NCBI RefSeq assembly: GCF_002835995.1 | Contig: NZ_PJBZ01000043.1 | Span: forward strand, 1 to 64,000 | Direction: 5' to 3' | DNA: 64,000 nucleotides | Origin: Psychromonas sp. Urea-02u-13 | GTDB lineage: Bacteria > Pseudomonadota > Gammaproteobacteria > Enterobacterales > Psychromonadaceae | Shown: one piece after another, positions 1 through 8,129 of the stretch | Layout of the letters: each line of letters starts with the position of its first letter | Position numbering within the stretch: position 1 is the stretch's first letter | Made by a program: the position numbers and the translations under genes | The notes under the pieces: generated by a model | What the model saw: only the letters and a program-made list of their open reading frames with translations | The model's database searches: none | What the model was told of the DNA's origin: nothing

Positions 1-60
1 CTTACCTAAGGAATAGCTGAACCTAAATCCAGATTTCACTTCAAACTTGTTTTGTTTAAA

Positions 61-145
61 TGGTGCGGAAAGAGAGACTTGAACTCTCACATCTTACGAT
101 ACTAGAACCTAAATCTAGCGCGTCTACCAATTCCGCCACTTCCGC
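61..145 (-). tRNA. tRNA-Leu (anticodon TAG)
   Basis: On the minus strand this folds as a class II tRNA with a long variable arm. The acceptor stem starts GCGGAAG, the anticodon stem CTAGA/TCTAG encloses the loop TTTAGGT (anticodon TAG), and the T arm carries GTTCAAGTC. CCA is encoded (61-63). It is the last tRNA of the four-gene cluster. Confidence 0.97.
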
Positions 146-191
146 ATCTATTTAAACTGTACTGCTTCTCACTTACTTTATATCTAAAAGA

Positions 192-268
192 TGGGGCGAA
201 TGACGGGGATTGAACCCGCGACAACCGGAATCACAATCCGGGGCTCTACCAACTGAGCTACATCCGCC
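192..268 (-). tRNA. tRNA-His (anticodon GTG)
   Basis: The minus strand gives the anticodon stem CCGGA/TCCGG around the loop TTGTGAT, so the anticodon is GTG. The acceptor stem has the extra G at position -1 paired with C73, giving the 8-bp stem (GGCGGATG/CATTCGCC) characteristic of bacterial tRNA-His. CCA is encoded at 192-194. Confidence 0.97.
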
Positions 269-284
269 ACTATACTTTTAAATA

Positions 285-361
285 TGGTACGCCCTACAGG
301 ATTCGAACCTGTGGCCACCTCCTTAGAAGGGAGGTGCTCTATCCAGCTGAGCTAAGGGCGC
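285..361 (-). tRNA. tRNA-Arg (anticodon TCT)
   Basis: The minus strand shows the acceptor stem GCGCCCT/AGGGCGT, the D arm TAGCTCAGC, the anticodon stem CCTCC/GGAGG with loop CTTCTAA (anticodon TCT), and the T arm GGTTCGAATCC. CCA is encoded at 285-287. Confidence 0.97.
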
Positions 362-409
362 ATAGCTGGTTCACTTTAAACACGTTTTACAAACATATTT
401 TTTGTAATG

Positions 410-486
410 TGGTCGGTGATAAAGGATTCGAACCTTTGACCCCCTGGTCCCAAACCAGGTGCGCTACCAAGCTGCGCTAATCACCG
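410..486 (-). tRNA. tRNA-Pro (anticodon TGG)
   Basis: The minus strand shows the acceptor stem CGGTGAT/ATCACCG, the D arm TAGCGCAGC, the anticodon stem CCTGG/CCAGG around TTTGGGA (anticodon TGG), and encoded CCA at 410-412. It is promoter-proximal in the Pro-Arg-His-Leu cluster, which resembles the argX-hisR-leuT-proM grouping of enterobacteria with a different order. Confidence 0.97.
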
Positions 487-580
487 ACATTTATTAATAC
501 TCTTGCAAGTAATGGAGATAAGTTACTTAATTCACGAACCACCTAACGTTGAAAGGTTTGTGCCTGGTCAACGAGGCGAG

Positions 581-609
581 ATATTAAAGAGTTGTGACGC
601 ACTCGTCAA
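581..609 (-). promoter_or_regulatory. Promoter of the tRNA operon
   Basis: On the minus strand TTGACG (604-609) and TAATAT (581-586) are separated by exactly 17 bp, which is a strong sigma-70 promoter. The -10 box is followed by the G+C-rich run CTCGCC, the discriminator type known from stringently controlled stable-RNA promoters. It lies about 95 bp upstream of tRNA-Pro. No other gene lies between. Confidence 0.8.
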
Positions 610-648
610 ATACTATTTGCGTTTAATGTGTTAGATGAACAATAAATG

Positions 649-679
649 CACGCATTAACGTTTTGATGGTTAATGCGTG
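649..679 (-). terminator. Inverted repeat after rhlE, possible terminator
   Basis: There is a perfect 11-bp inverted repeat (649-659 and 669-679) with a 9-nt loop just downstream of the helicase stop codon. On the minus strand the stem is followed by CATTTATTG, a poor T tract, so termination is plausible but not certain. Confidence 0.5.
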
Positions 680-696
680 ACCATATTGACTAAAAA

Positions 697-1995
697 CTAA
701 CGTTGTTTACGTTTCTTCGCTTTAGCACGACGTAATGCCGCTGGCGTATTTTCTGTTTTTTTACGTTCAATCATTTGATTATGTTCTTGCGATGCTTTGT
801 AACGGCTTTTCTTTAATGGTTTTTCAGTGCCGCCATCTTGCGCTTCAAAATGTTCGCTCATTTCATAACCAGGGTAAACGATTCGCTCAAACTGACGACC
901 AATCAATGTTTCGATATTATCTAAGAATCGTTCGTCTTTTGGGCTAACCAGTGAGATTGCGGTACCAGTTTTTCCTGCACGACCAGTACGCCCAATACGA
1001 TGCACATAATCTTCTGCTAAAAACGGCAGATGGAAATTCACAACATAAGGTAGGTTGGGAATATCTAAACCACGGGCGGCTACATCCGTTGCAACTAAAA
1101 CACGTACTTTGCCTTCAGTAAATTGTTCAATGGCTTTATTACGCGCACCTTGGTTTTTGTCACCATGGCAAAGCGCTGTTTTAATACCGTCTAGCTTAAG
1201 TTCTTTAGCCAGTAAGTTAGCGCTCTCTTTTGTGCCTGCAAACACTAATACTTGTTTCCAGTTTTTAACACCAATAAGCTCAGATAACAATTCACGCTTA
1301 CGCGCTTCTGATACCCAGTAAACCTGTTGTTTTACTTTACCTGAGGTTGAGTTTAATGGTGAAACTTCAATTGTCTTAGGTGTATGTAGCAGTTGATTCG
1401 CTAATGTTTTTACTTTTGGCGAAAATGTTGCTGAAAACATCACTGTTTGGTGCTTTTGTTTAACCACATCCATTAACTGCTGAATATCAGTTAAAAAGCC
1501 CATATCTAACATACGATCGGCTTCGTCTAATACTAAGTGTTTAATATGTGAGAGGTTTACGTTACGTGCATTAAGATGCTCAAGTAAACGTCCTGGTGTT
1601 GCGATCAGTATATCAACACCTTCTTTTAGCATTTTAACTTGTGGTGGCGTATTTGCTCCACCCGTTACAACCCCTGAAGTTAAGTCCATAAATTGACTGT
1701 ATTCACTGACGTTTTTAGCCACTTGCAACGCAAGTTCACGTGTAGGTGTCAAAATCAGGGCTTTGATAATTCGATTGTTCGCTACTTTATCGCTGCTATT
1801 TTTAGCAATCATATCTAAAATAGGTAAAGTAAAGGCTGCTGTTTTACCCGTACCTGTTTGCGCGCTCGCCAGGACATCCGCACCAGAGCGGATCATCGGG
1901 ATCGCTTGTTGTTGAATCGGCGTTAAGGTTTTGTAACCACAAGCTTTAACCGCTTTTAATAATTCTGAAGATAAACCAATTGCATCAACACTCAT
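697..1995 (-). CDS. rhlE: DEAD-box ATP-dependent RNA helicase, RhlE type
   Basis: This 432-residue helicase contains the full DEAD-box core: Q motif around TPIQQQ (25-30), Walker A AQTGTGKT (45-52), PTRELA, DEAD (in VLDEADRMLD, near 155), SAT (near 189) and HRIGRTGRAG (near 331). The C-terminal tail is short and very basic, as in RhlE proteins that act on rRNA during ribosome assembly and on structured mRNA in the cold. It is monocistronic and transcribed away from the sensor kinase at 2101. The start ATG has only a weak Shine-Dalgarno sequence, but the alignment of motifs supports it. RhlE rather than another DEAD-box paralogue is inferred from length and tail. Confidence 0.9.
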   Translation of the reverse strand: MSVDAIGLSSELLKAVKACGYKTLTPIQQQAIPMIRSGADVLASAQTGTGKTAAFTLPILDMIAKNSSDKVANNRIIKALILTPTRELALQVAKNVSEYSQFMDLTSGVVTGGANTPPQVKMLKEGVDILIATPGRLLEHLNARNVNLSHIKHLVLDEADRMLDMGFLTDIQQLMDVVKQKHQTVMFSATFSPKVKTLANQLLHTPKTIEVSPLNSTSGKVKQQVYWVSEARKRELLSELIGVKNWKQVLVFAGTKESANLLAKELKLDGIKTALCHGDKNQGARNKAIEQFTEGKVRVLVATDVAARGLDIPNLPYVVNFHLPFLAEDYVHRIGRTGRAGKTGTAISLVSPKDERFLDNIETLIGRQFERIVYPGYEMSEHFEAQDGGTEKPLKKSRYKASQEHNQMIERKKTENTPAALRRAKAKKRKQR

Positions 1996-2100
1996 TTATA
2001 TCACCACTTTATTGCAAATATTTTTAAAGAGCGCGAGTATAACGTACTCGTTAATAACAGTTATAACCTTTTTTTATTCCCGCACCCGGAAAAAGCTTTT

Positions 2101-3792
2101 ATGGAACTTATATTTTCTTTATTACAGCAACTTAGCGTTTATTTAGTGATCGCTTATTTGCTCAGTAAAACCCCTCTTTTTATGCCTCTTACAATGCTTT
2201 CAGGGCGTTTCTCACAACGCTTAGCCTGTTATGTAGTATTTAGCCTGTTTTGTATTCTTGGTACTTATTTTGGTTTGGCGATTGAAAATGCAATTGCAAA
2301 TACACGTGCCATTGGTGCGGTCATGGGCGGCTTGTTAGGTGGCCCCTTTGTGGGTTTTTCCGTTGGTTTAACCGGCGGACTGCACCGTTATTCGATGGGA
2401 GGCTTTACTGATGTCGCCTGTGCTATTTCAACCACGGCTGAAGGCTTGCTTGGTGGGTTAGTGCATCTTTATTATATGCGCCGTGGATTAGTGGAACGAA
2501 TTTTCAATCCATTTTTAGCCTTTGCCGTTTTGCTAGTGGCTGAAGTGATGCAGATGTCGATTATCTTATTAGTCGCACAGCCCTATGAGCAAGCATTCGA
2601 CCTAGTGAAAACCATTGCGTTACCGATGATTATTGCCAATTCGCTGGGTGCTGCTTTGTTCATGAGTATTATTCAGGACAGAAAAACTATTTATGAAAAA
2701 TACTCTGCTTCATTTTCTAGTAAAGCTTTAACCATCGCAGAGCGCACTGTGGGTGTTTTAAGCAGTGGTTTTAATCAGCAGAATACACAAAAAATTGCCC
2801 AGATAATTTATGAAGAAACGGGCGTCGGGGCGGTATCGATAACCGACCGAGATAAAATATTAGCTTTTATTGGCATTGGTGATGATCACCATTTACCGGG
2901 TACCTTGATTTCATCACAACATACCAAACAAGCTATTGAGAATGGAGAGCTTATTTTTGCCGATGGTTACGAGGTCGCTTATCAATGTTCGATTGATAAT
3001 AGCTGTAAGTTAGGCGCTGCATTAATTATCCCATTGTTGGACAGCGAAAATCAGGTATTAGGTACCATTAAGCTTTATGAACCTAAACAGAAGTTATTTT
3101 CTTCGTTGAATCGTAGTTTAGGAGAAGGGCTGGCGAAACTGTTATCTAATCAAATATTAAGTAGTCGTTATATTGAGCAACAAACCTTGTTAACACAGGC
3201 GGAATTAAGGTTATTGCAGGCGCAGGTGAATCCACATTTTCTGTTTAATGCTCTTAATACGATTAGTGCGGTGATTCGACGTGATCCCGATAAAGCGCGT
3301 CAGCTGATTCAGCATTTATCACAATTTTTCCGTCGAAATTTAAAACACAATATAGAGTCAGTGACGATTCAAGATGAGCTTAAACATATTCATGCCTATC
3401 TTGAGATTGAACTGGCGCGCTTCTCAGATAGGTTAAAGGTTAATATCAATATTGATGAGCAATTATTAATGCAGTATGTACCTACGTTTACGTTGCAACC
3501 TCTGGTCGAAAATGCCATTAAGCATGGCACTTCAACCTTGCTTGAAAATGGCGTGATTGATGTGACGGGGTATCTTGAAAATGGTGTTGTGTTATTAAAG
3601 GTGATTGATAATGCCGGTACTTATTGTTTGAATGAGACAGAGCTACAAACGGGGCTTGGTTTGCAGATAGTAGATAAACGCCTAAAGAATAGTTTTGGTG
3701 AGCGCTATGGTTTAACCATGTTATGCCAGTCTGGTATTTCCACCAGAGCTGAAATTAGGTTTCCTTATAATAAAGAGAATCATAGATGCTAA
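2101..3792 (+). CDS. LytS/BtsS-type sensor histidine kinase
   Basis: This 563-residue membrane kinase has a 5TM-LytS (5TMR_LYT) sensor region of hydrophobic segments at about 1-190, a GAF-like domain (about 215-345) and a His_kinase/HATPase module. The phosphoacceptor is H379 in NPHFLFNALNTI, and the N box is seen in LVENAIKHG. Its length and layout match E. coli BtsS (YehU) and PyrS (YpdA), which sense extracellular pyruvate. The response regulator gene overlaps its last 7 bases, so the two are translationally coupled. The CstA-family carrier downstream is the usual target of such systems. Pyruvate as signal is inferred from this context, not visible in the sequence. Confidence 0.88.
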   Translation: MELIFSLLQQLSVYLVIAYLLSKTPLFMPLTMLSGRFSQRLACYVVFSLFCILGTYFGLAIENAIANTRAIGAVMGGLLGGPFVGFSVGLTGGLHRYSMGGFTDVACAISTTAEGLLGGLVHLYYMRRGLVERIFNPFLAFAVLLVAEVMQMSIILLVAQPYEQAFDLVKTIALPMIIANSLGAALFMSIIQDRKTIYEKYSASFSSKALTIAERTVGVLSSGFNQQNTQKIAQIIYEETGVGAVSITDRDKILAFIGIGDDHHLPGTLISSQHTKQAIENGELIFADGYEVAYQCSIDNSCKLGAALIIPLLDSENQVLGTIKLYEPKQKLFSSLNRSLGEGLAKLLSNQILSSRYIEQQTLLTQAELRLLQAQVNPHFLFNALNTISAVIRRDPDKARQLIQHLSQFFRRNLKHNIESVTIQDELKHIHAYLEIELARFSDRLKVNINIDEQLLMQYVPTFTLQPLVENAIKHGTSTLLENGVIDVTGYLENGVVLLKVIDNAGTYCLNETELQTGLGLQIVDKRLKNSFGERYGLTMLCQSGISTRAEIRFPYNKENHRC

Positions 3793-4514
3793 AAGTATTA
3801 GTAATAGATGATGAGCAATATGCGCGTGAAGAGCTTATTGCATTATTAGATGAGCAAGACGAAGTTGATGTCGAGATTGTAGGCGCTTGTAATAATGCTA
3901 TCGAGGGGCTAAAAAAAGTACATCAGTTAAAACCAGATCTTATCTTTTTAGATATTCAAATGCCTCAAATTAGTGGCATGGAAATGTTGGCAATGTTAGA
4001 TGTTGAAACCATGCCCAAAGTGGTCTTTGTGACGGCTTTTGATGAGTATGCACTACAAGCATTTGAAGATAATGCCTTTGATTATATTTTGAAACCCGTT
4101 GAGCCTTGTCGCTTACTAAAAACATTACAACGTGTTCAATCGTCAGTGCAACCTACGGATTATAAGGCATTGACGAATAAACCCTTGAGCCTGATTCCCT
4201 GTGCGGGTTTTAATCGTTATGTCTTGCTGAAACCGAGTGAAATAGAAATCGCTTATAGCGACCAATCGGGTGTACATATTATCGGTAACCAAGCGGATAG
4301 TACTGAAAATAGCTGTTCGCTAAGTTTGAAAGTATTAGAGGAAAAAACAGAATTATTGCGTTGTCATCGACAGTATTTAATTAACCCTAATGCTATTCGC
4401 GAGATTCGTTTATTGGATAACTCATTGGCTGAGATTATAACAACGAGTGGGGCGGTTGCACCGGTAAGCCGTCGCTATTTGAAAATGCTTAAAGATAGAT
4501 TTCAGCTGAGTTAA
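3786..4514 (+). CDS. LytTR-family response regulator (BtsR-like)
   Basis: This 242-residue regulator has an N-terminal receiver domain (acidic pocket D8/D9, phosphoacceptor D56 in FLDIQMP, conserved T and K in VFVTAFD and ILKPVE) and a C-terminal LytTR DNA-binding domain (about 140-240, with LRCHRQYLINP). It overlaps the kinase gene by 7 bp, forming a two-gene operon. The family binds direct repeats upstream of transporter genes, and the CstA-like gene at 5127 is the likely target. No terminator is evident directly after it; the tandem repeat block begins about 40 bp downstream. Confidence 0.9.
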   Translation: MLKVLVIDDEQYAREELIALLDEQDEVDVEIVGACNNAIEGLKKVHQLKPDLIFLDIQMPQISGMEMLAMLDVETMPKVVFVTAFDEYALQAFEDNAFDYILKPVEPCRLLKTLQRVQSSVQPTDYKALTNKPLSLIPCAGFNRYVLLKPSEIEIAYSDQSGVHIIGNQADSTENSCSLSLKVLEEKTELLRCHRQYLINPNAIREIRLLDNSLAEIITTSGAVAPVSRRYLKMLKDRFQLS

Positions 4515-4555
4515 TTTAATTATTACAACGCTTTCAACTGAAAAACACTTAAAAA

Positions 4556-4979
4556 ACGGTTTACCGCGAAGGAAAAGGAAGTGACCCTTAATGCTTTTGT
4601 CTTTCTTCGTGTTCTCTGTGTAGCGCAGCGTCTTTGTGGTGATGAGTTGTTTTGTTGGTTAATTAAGCATTCAAAAACGACTTACCACGAAGGAAAAGGA
4701 AGTAACCCTTAATGCTTTTGTCTTTCTTCGTGCTCTCTGTGTAGCGCCGCGTCTTCGTGGTGATGAGTTGTTTTGTTGGTTAATTTAACAGTTCAAAAAA
4801 CGGTTTACCACAAAGGAAAAGGAAGTAACCCTTAATGCTTTTGTCTTTCTTCGTGTTCTCTGTGTAGCGTAGCGTCTTCGTGGTGATTATTTGTATTGTT
4901 GGTTAACCTAACCATTCAAAAATGGTTTATCACGAAGGAAAGTCAGTCAACCATCACTTAGATTCTCTTCGTGGTGATC
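4556..4979 (+). repeat. Tandem array of ~122-bp repeats (3 full copies plus a shortened one)
   Basis: Successive copies begin at about 4556, 4677, 4800 and 4922, a period of 121-123 bp. Each begins near TTACCACGAAGG and ends near CTTCGTGGTGAT, so each unit carries an inverted pair ACCACGAAG ... CTTCGTGGT at its ends. Copies 1-3 are close to identical, with scattered substitutions. The fourth is diverged and internally shortened to about 55 bp. No ORF runs through the array, and it fills most of the 612-bp gap between the regulator and carrier genes. The remaining 140 bp holds the carrier's leader, with Shine-Dalgarno AAAGGA at 5113. Confidence 0.9.
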
Positions 4980-5126
4980 CCCATATTCAATTTTATCAAA
5001 ACCGCTTATTCCCTCTATTTGCCACTTAAAGCGCAATATGACCACTCACTTAATCAGCCCATGACATTGGTGATTGCTTAGTTGAAAGTGCAGACTACTT
5101 ATTATAACTATTAAAGGATTAAGTCT

Positions 5127-6662
5127 ATGTTGTGGTTTCTCTTTTGTGTTGCATTGTTATTAGGCGGATATTTTTTCTATGGCGCATTCATAGAAAAAGT
5201 ATTCGGCATACAAACAGATCGAACAACGCCTGCTTTTAGTAAAACAGACGGTGTTGATTATGTACCGATGTCAAAAAGCAAAGTGTATCTGGTTCAATTA
5301 CTCAATATTGCCGGTGTTGGCCCAATTTTTGGTCCAATTATGGGCGCGTTATATGGTCCAGCCGCTATGTTATGGATTGTATTAGGGTGTATTTTTGCCG
5401 GCGCAGTACATGATTATTTCTCGGGTATGTTATCTATCCGTAATGGCGGCGCTTCAGTGCCAACGATTACCGGAAAATACTTAGGTAATGGCGCTAAACA
5501 CTTCATGAATATTTTTGCCCTTGTTTTATTATTATTAGTGGGTGTGGTATTTGTTTCAGCGCCTGCTGGCATGATCACTAATTTGGTTAATCAGCAAACT
5601 GACTTAGCGATGCCGATGATCGTCATGGTCGGTATTATTTTTACTTATTATGTTATCGCAACGATTGTCCCTATCGATAAAATCATTGGTCGTTTCTACC
5701 CATTCTTTGGCGCGTTATTAGTGTTTATGTCTGTTGGACTTGTGGTTGCATTAGGTTTCTCAAGCGAACATACACTGCTAGGCGATTATGAGATGAGCAT
5801 GATGTTCACGAATATGAACCCTAATGACTTACCATTATGGCCTGCACTGTTTATCACGATTGCCTGTGGCGCGATTTCTGGTTTCCATGCAACACAATCA
5901 CCGTTGATGGCGCGTTGTTTAGAAAATGAAAGTAACGGTCGTTTTGTCTTTTATGGGGCAATGATTGGTGAAGGTGTTATCGCGCTAATTTGGTGTGCAT
6001 TAGCGTTATCGTTCTTTGGCAGCGTTGAAGCATTATCAGAAGCGGTAAGTGCGGGTGGCCCTGGTGCGATTGTTTATGATACTTCAATTGGTCTTTTAGG
6101 CGTGTTTGGCGGTATTGTTGCTTTTTTAGGTGTGGTTATTTTACCGATTACATCAGGTGATACAGCATTTCGCTCAAGCCGTTTGATCATGGCGGAATAC
6201 TTCAATATGCCACAAAAATCGATTCGTAATCGTCTATTAATGGCGTTACCGCTGTTTGTCTTAGGTGCGATTTTGACACAAGTTGATTTTGGTATTATCT
6301 GGCGCTACTTTGGTTTCGCTAACCAAACAACCGCAGTGATGATGTTATGGACTGCGTCTGCTTACCTATTACGCCACAATAAATTACATTGGGTTGCTAC
6401 GGTACCTGCGATGTTTATGACAACCGTTGTGATTACCTTTATTCTTAATAATAATTCATTAGGCTTGGGTTTAGGTATCGATATCGCAACAACAATGGGC
6501 ATTATTGCGACACTGATGATAACAACTTATGTGATCAAAATTTCTAAAGGCAAACACATTGCCGATGAACCTGTCACTGATAATTCAGTCATCGATCGTT
6601 CAGGCACTGATAGCTCAGGCATTGAAAATGCTACACTCAAAGAGGAAACAACACAAAGCTAA
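5127..6662 (+). CDS. CstA-family carbon starvation / pyruvate carrier (short form)
   Basis: This 511-residue integral membrane protein has about a dozen hydrophobic segments and CstA-family blocks (NIAGVGPIFGPIMGALYGP near 60; ISGFHATQSP near 252). E. coli CstA and BtsT are about 700 residues, so this is the short form lacking the extra C-terminal region. It has a hydrophilic tail rich in D, S and T. CstA and BtsT import pyruvate or peptides when carbon is scarce. Its place after a LytS/LytTR pair supports pyruvate uptake under that system's control (inference). It has a good Shine-Dalgarno sequence and a strong terminator just downstream. Confidence 0.88.
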   Translation: MLWFLFCVALLLGGYFFYGAFIEKVFGIQTDRTTPAFSKTDGVDYVPMSKSKVYLVQLLNIAGVGPIFGPIMGALYGPAAMLWIVLGCIFAGAVHDYFSGMLSIRNGGASVPTITGKYLGNGAKHFMNIFALVLLLLVGVVFVSAPAGMITNLVNQQTDLAMPMIVMVGIIFTYYVIATIVPIDKIIGRFYPFFGALLVFMSVGLVVALGFSSEHTLLGDYEMSMMFTNMNPNDLPLWPALFITIACGAISGFHATQSPLMARCLENESNGRFVFYGAMIGEGVIALIWCALALSFFGSVEALSEAVSAGGPGAIVYDTSIGLLGVFGGIVAFLGVVILPITSGDTAFRSSRLIMAEYFNMPQKSIRNRLLMALPLFVLGAILTQVDFGIIWRYFGFANQTTAVMMLWTASAYLLRHNKLHWVATVPAMFMTTVVITFILNNNSLGLGLGIDIATTMGIIATLMITTYVIKISKGKHIADEPVTDNSVIDRSGTDSSGIENATLKEETTQS

Positions 6663-6691
6663 CGCGCTTCATTATTTATTGTTTTCTTTAG

Positions 6692-6724
6692 AAACCGCTA
6701 CTTAGCAATAAGTAGCGGTTTTTT
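6692..6724 (+). terminator. Rho-independent terminator after the CstA-family gene
   Basis: A perfect 13-bp stem (6692-6704 with 6709-6721) encloses a GCAA tetraloop and runs into TTTTTT. It is a textbook intrinsic terminator. Confidence 0.95.
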
Positions 6725-6798
6725 GTTATTTAAAACTCGTATTCCCTTGTTCTTTGTACGATAATTAATCATGAATAATAATATTGAGGAGAGCATCT

Positions 6799-7071
6799 AT
6801 GGATATTAACGGCAGTGTGAATGTTAATAGTCAATCGGTTACTGCATTACGTAATGACCCAAATACGTCAAATGTACAGAACCAAGCGACGCAAGTGCAA
6901 AAGCAGACTCAGAGTGTTGATAAAGTCACTACTGAACAACCGGTTCAGGAAGCAAAAAAACTGAATGAAGATGCGGTTAATACACGTGTATCAGAATATC
7001 AATCGCTTGCATCAAATAATCAAGTGACTGCGGATGAAGCCGTTGGTAGCTTGGTTGACGTTCGAGTTTAA
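6799..7071 (+). CDS. Small Q/N/V-rich protein of unknown function
   Basis: This 90-residue polar protein starts MDINGSVNVNSQSV. The ATG at 6799 is preceded by GAGGAG at 6786-6791 with good spacing, which favours it over the in-frame TTG at 6784. It is rich in Q, N, T and V with no signal peptide or membrane segment. The C-terminal third (about 50-85) could form a helix. It ends 11 bp before the SprA-related gene and probably shares its transcript. I do not recognise the family. Its style (short, polar, repeated VN/VQ patterns) resembles the N-terminal half of its neighbour and the protein at 17486. Confidence 0.7.
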   Translation: MDINGSVNVNSQSVTALRNDPNTSNVQNQATQVQKQTQSVDKVTTEQPVQEAKKLNEDAVNTRVSEYQSLASNNQVTADEAVGSLVDVRV

Positions 7072-7082
7072 GTTGCGCTTAG

Positions 7083-7982
7083 ATGAATATCTCAGCTGCT
7101 CACTTACCGATACAATCCTCCATAACGCCGATAAAAGTGGCGGGTGTCGCTGACACCCCATTAAATGCATCTGCTACTGTTAATACCACTCATCAACCTG
7201 TTTCAAATACCACATCCCCCTCTATACCTAACTCAGTTAACCCAACTTACGATAAACCTACCTTCACTGAACCTACAGGGGCTAACGTACCTGCGAATGA
7301 AGCTGAAAAAACAGCTAATCAGGCAGGCCAACAAGTTTCTCCCGATGAAGCATCAGGCGCACAAGAGGCTTCAAAGAAAGTATCGCCAGATTCACCGCAA
7401 CTAGGTGAACACTCGACTTATAGTGAAGCTGAATTAGAGGTGATCAGTTCATTAAAATCACGTGATGCTGAAGTGAGCTCACATGAAAGGGCGCATGCTG
7501 CTGTAGGCGGACAACATGCGGGTTCACCCACGTACAGCTATAAAACCGGGCCCGATGGCGTAAAATATGCAGTGTCGGGAGAAGTGTCTATTGATACTTC
7601 AAAAGTCTCTGGTGATCCGCAGGCGACGCTACAAAAAGCACAACAAATAAAAGCGGCTGCACTGGCCCCCGCTGAGCCTTCAGGGCAAGATAGAAAAGTA
7701 GCGGCTAAAGCGGATCAAATGGCATCCGAAGCACGCAGTGATTTACAGGACAATAATAGCGGTGAAAAAAGTAATCGAGTTTCAAGCTCTAGCCGTGAAA
7801 GCAATGCTCCGGATCATTTTACAGGGCAACAAAATTTAGCGATTGAAGGCGATCCAGAGTCTCATTCTCATATTGATAGTACGATACAAGCCCAGATGAG
7901 TGAACGTAGTTTTCACATTAATGCGCATTATCAAAGCAGTGCCAGTACCATCACTTCCCCTAGTTTTGAAATTCAAGCTTAA
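7083..7982 (+). CDS. SprA-related family protein, putative metalloprotease
   Basis: This 299-residue protein has a disordered N-terminal half (about 1-115, rich in P, T, N, S) followed by the conserved SprA-related block: SSLKSRDAEVSSHERAHAAV (near 122-141), then a YSYKTGPDGVKYAVSGEV stretch. HERAH fits the zinc-protease pattern HExxH, and the family is annotated as putative metalloprotease on that basis; activity is not established. No signal peptide is visible. The start has no clear Shine-Dalgarno sequence, so it may be coupled to the small gene 11 bp upstream. The tail (about 215-299) is again low-complexity. Confidence 0.75.
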   Translation: MNISAAHLPIQSSITPIKVAGVADTPLNASATVNTTHQPVSNTTSPSIPNSVNPTYDKPTFTEPTGANVPANEAEKTANQAGQQVSPDEASGAQEASKKVSPDSPQLGEHSTYSEAELEVISSLKSRDAEVSSHERAHAAVGGQHAGSPTYSYKTGPDGVKYAVSGEVSIDTSKVSGDPQATLQKAQQIKAAALAPAEPSGQDRKVAAKADQMASEARSDLQDNNSGEKSNRVSSSSRESNAPDHFTGQQNLAIEGDPESHSHIDSTIQAQMSERSFHINAHYQSSASTITSPSFEIQA

Positions 7983-8091
7983 CGTCTTGTTTTAAATCAA
8001 CGATAAAACTGATGTAAAGTTGATGTAAAACAAGCAATCATTATTCCTCCTTTGCAAGTCGGTATTCTTTTCATTATATTGAGCACAATCA

Positions 8092-8112
8092 AGTATCAAT
8101 AAAATTGATACT
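8092..8112. promoter_or_regulatory. Palindrome upstream of the LysR gene, candidate operator
   Basis: A perfect 9-bp inverted repeat, AGTATCAAT-AAA-ATTGATACT, is centred 28 bp before the LysR start codon. It contains the ATC-N9-GAT (T-N11-A) symmetry typical of LysR-type binding sites, so autoregulation is likely. Confidence 0.55.
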
Positions 8113-8129
8113 CATAAAAAGGCTTATTA

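Noticed and set aside
1-60. Sequence resembling the anticodon arm of the adjacent tRNA-Leu (about 11 identical bases) downstream of the tRNA cluster, as for an attachment site
   Set aside because: The match is short, covers the anticodon loop rather than the tRNA 3' end, and no integrase or island is visible beside it.
735-1321. Plus-strand ORFs over rhlE
   Set aside because: They are shadows of the helicase in other frames, with no ribosome site or recognisable protein.
2035-2049. Promoter-like GAGTA/TACTC palindrome with TATACT on the minus strand before rhlE
   Set aside because: No acceptable -35 box lies at 16-18 bp, so it was not listed as a promoter.
6784-6798. TTG start of the small gene before the SprA-related gene
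   Set aside because: It overlaps the GAGGAG ribosome site itself; the ATG at 6799 is at proper distance.
7165-7404. Leucine- and proline-rich ORF inside the SprA-related gene
   Set aside because: It is an overlap frame of the N-terminal low-complexity region with no independent start signal.
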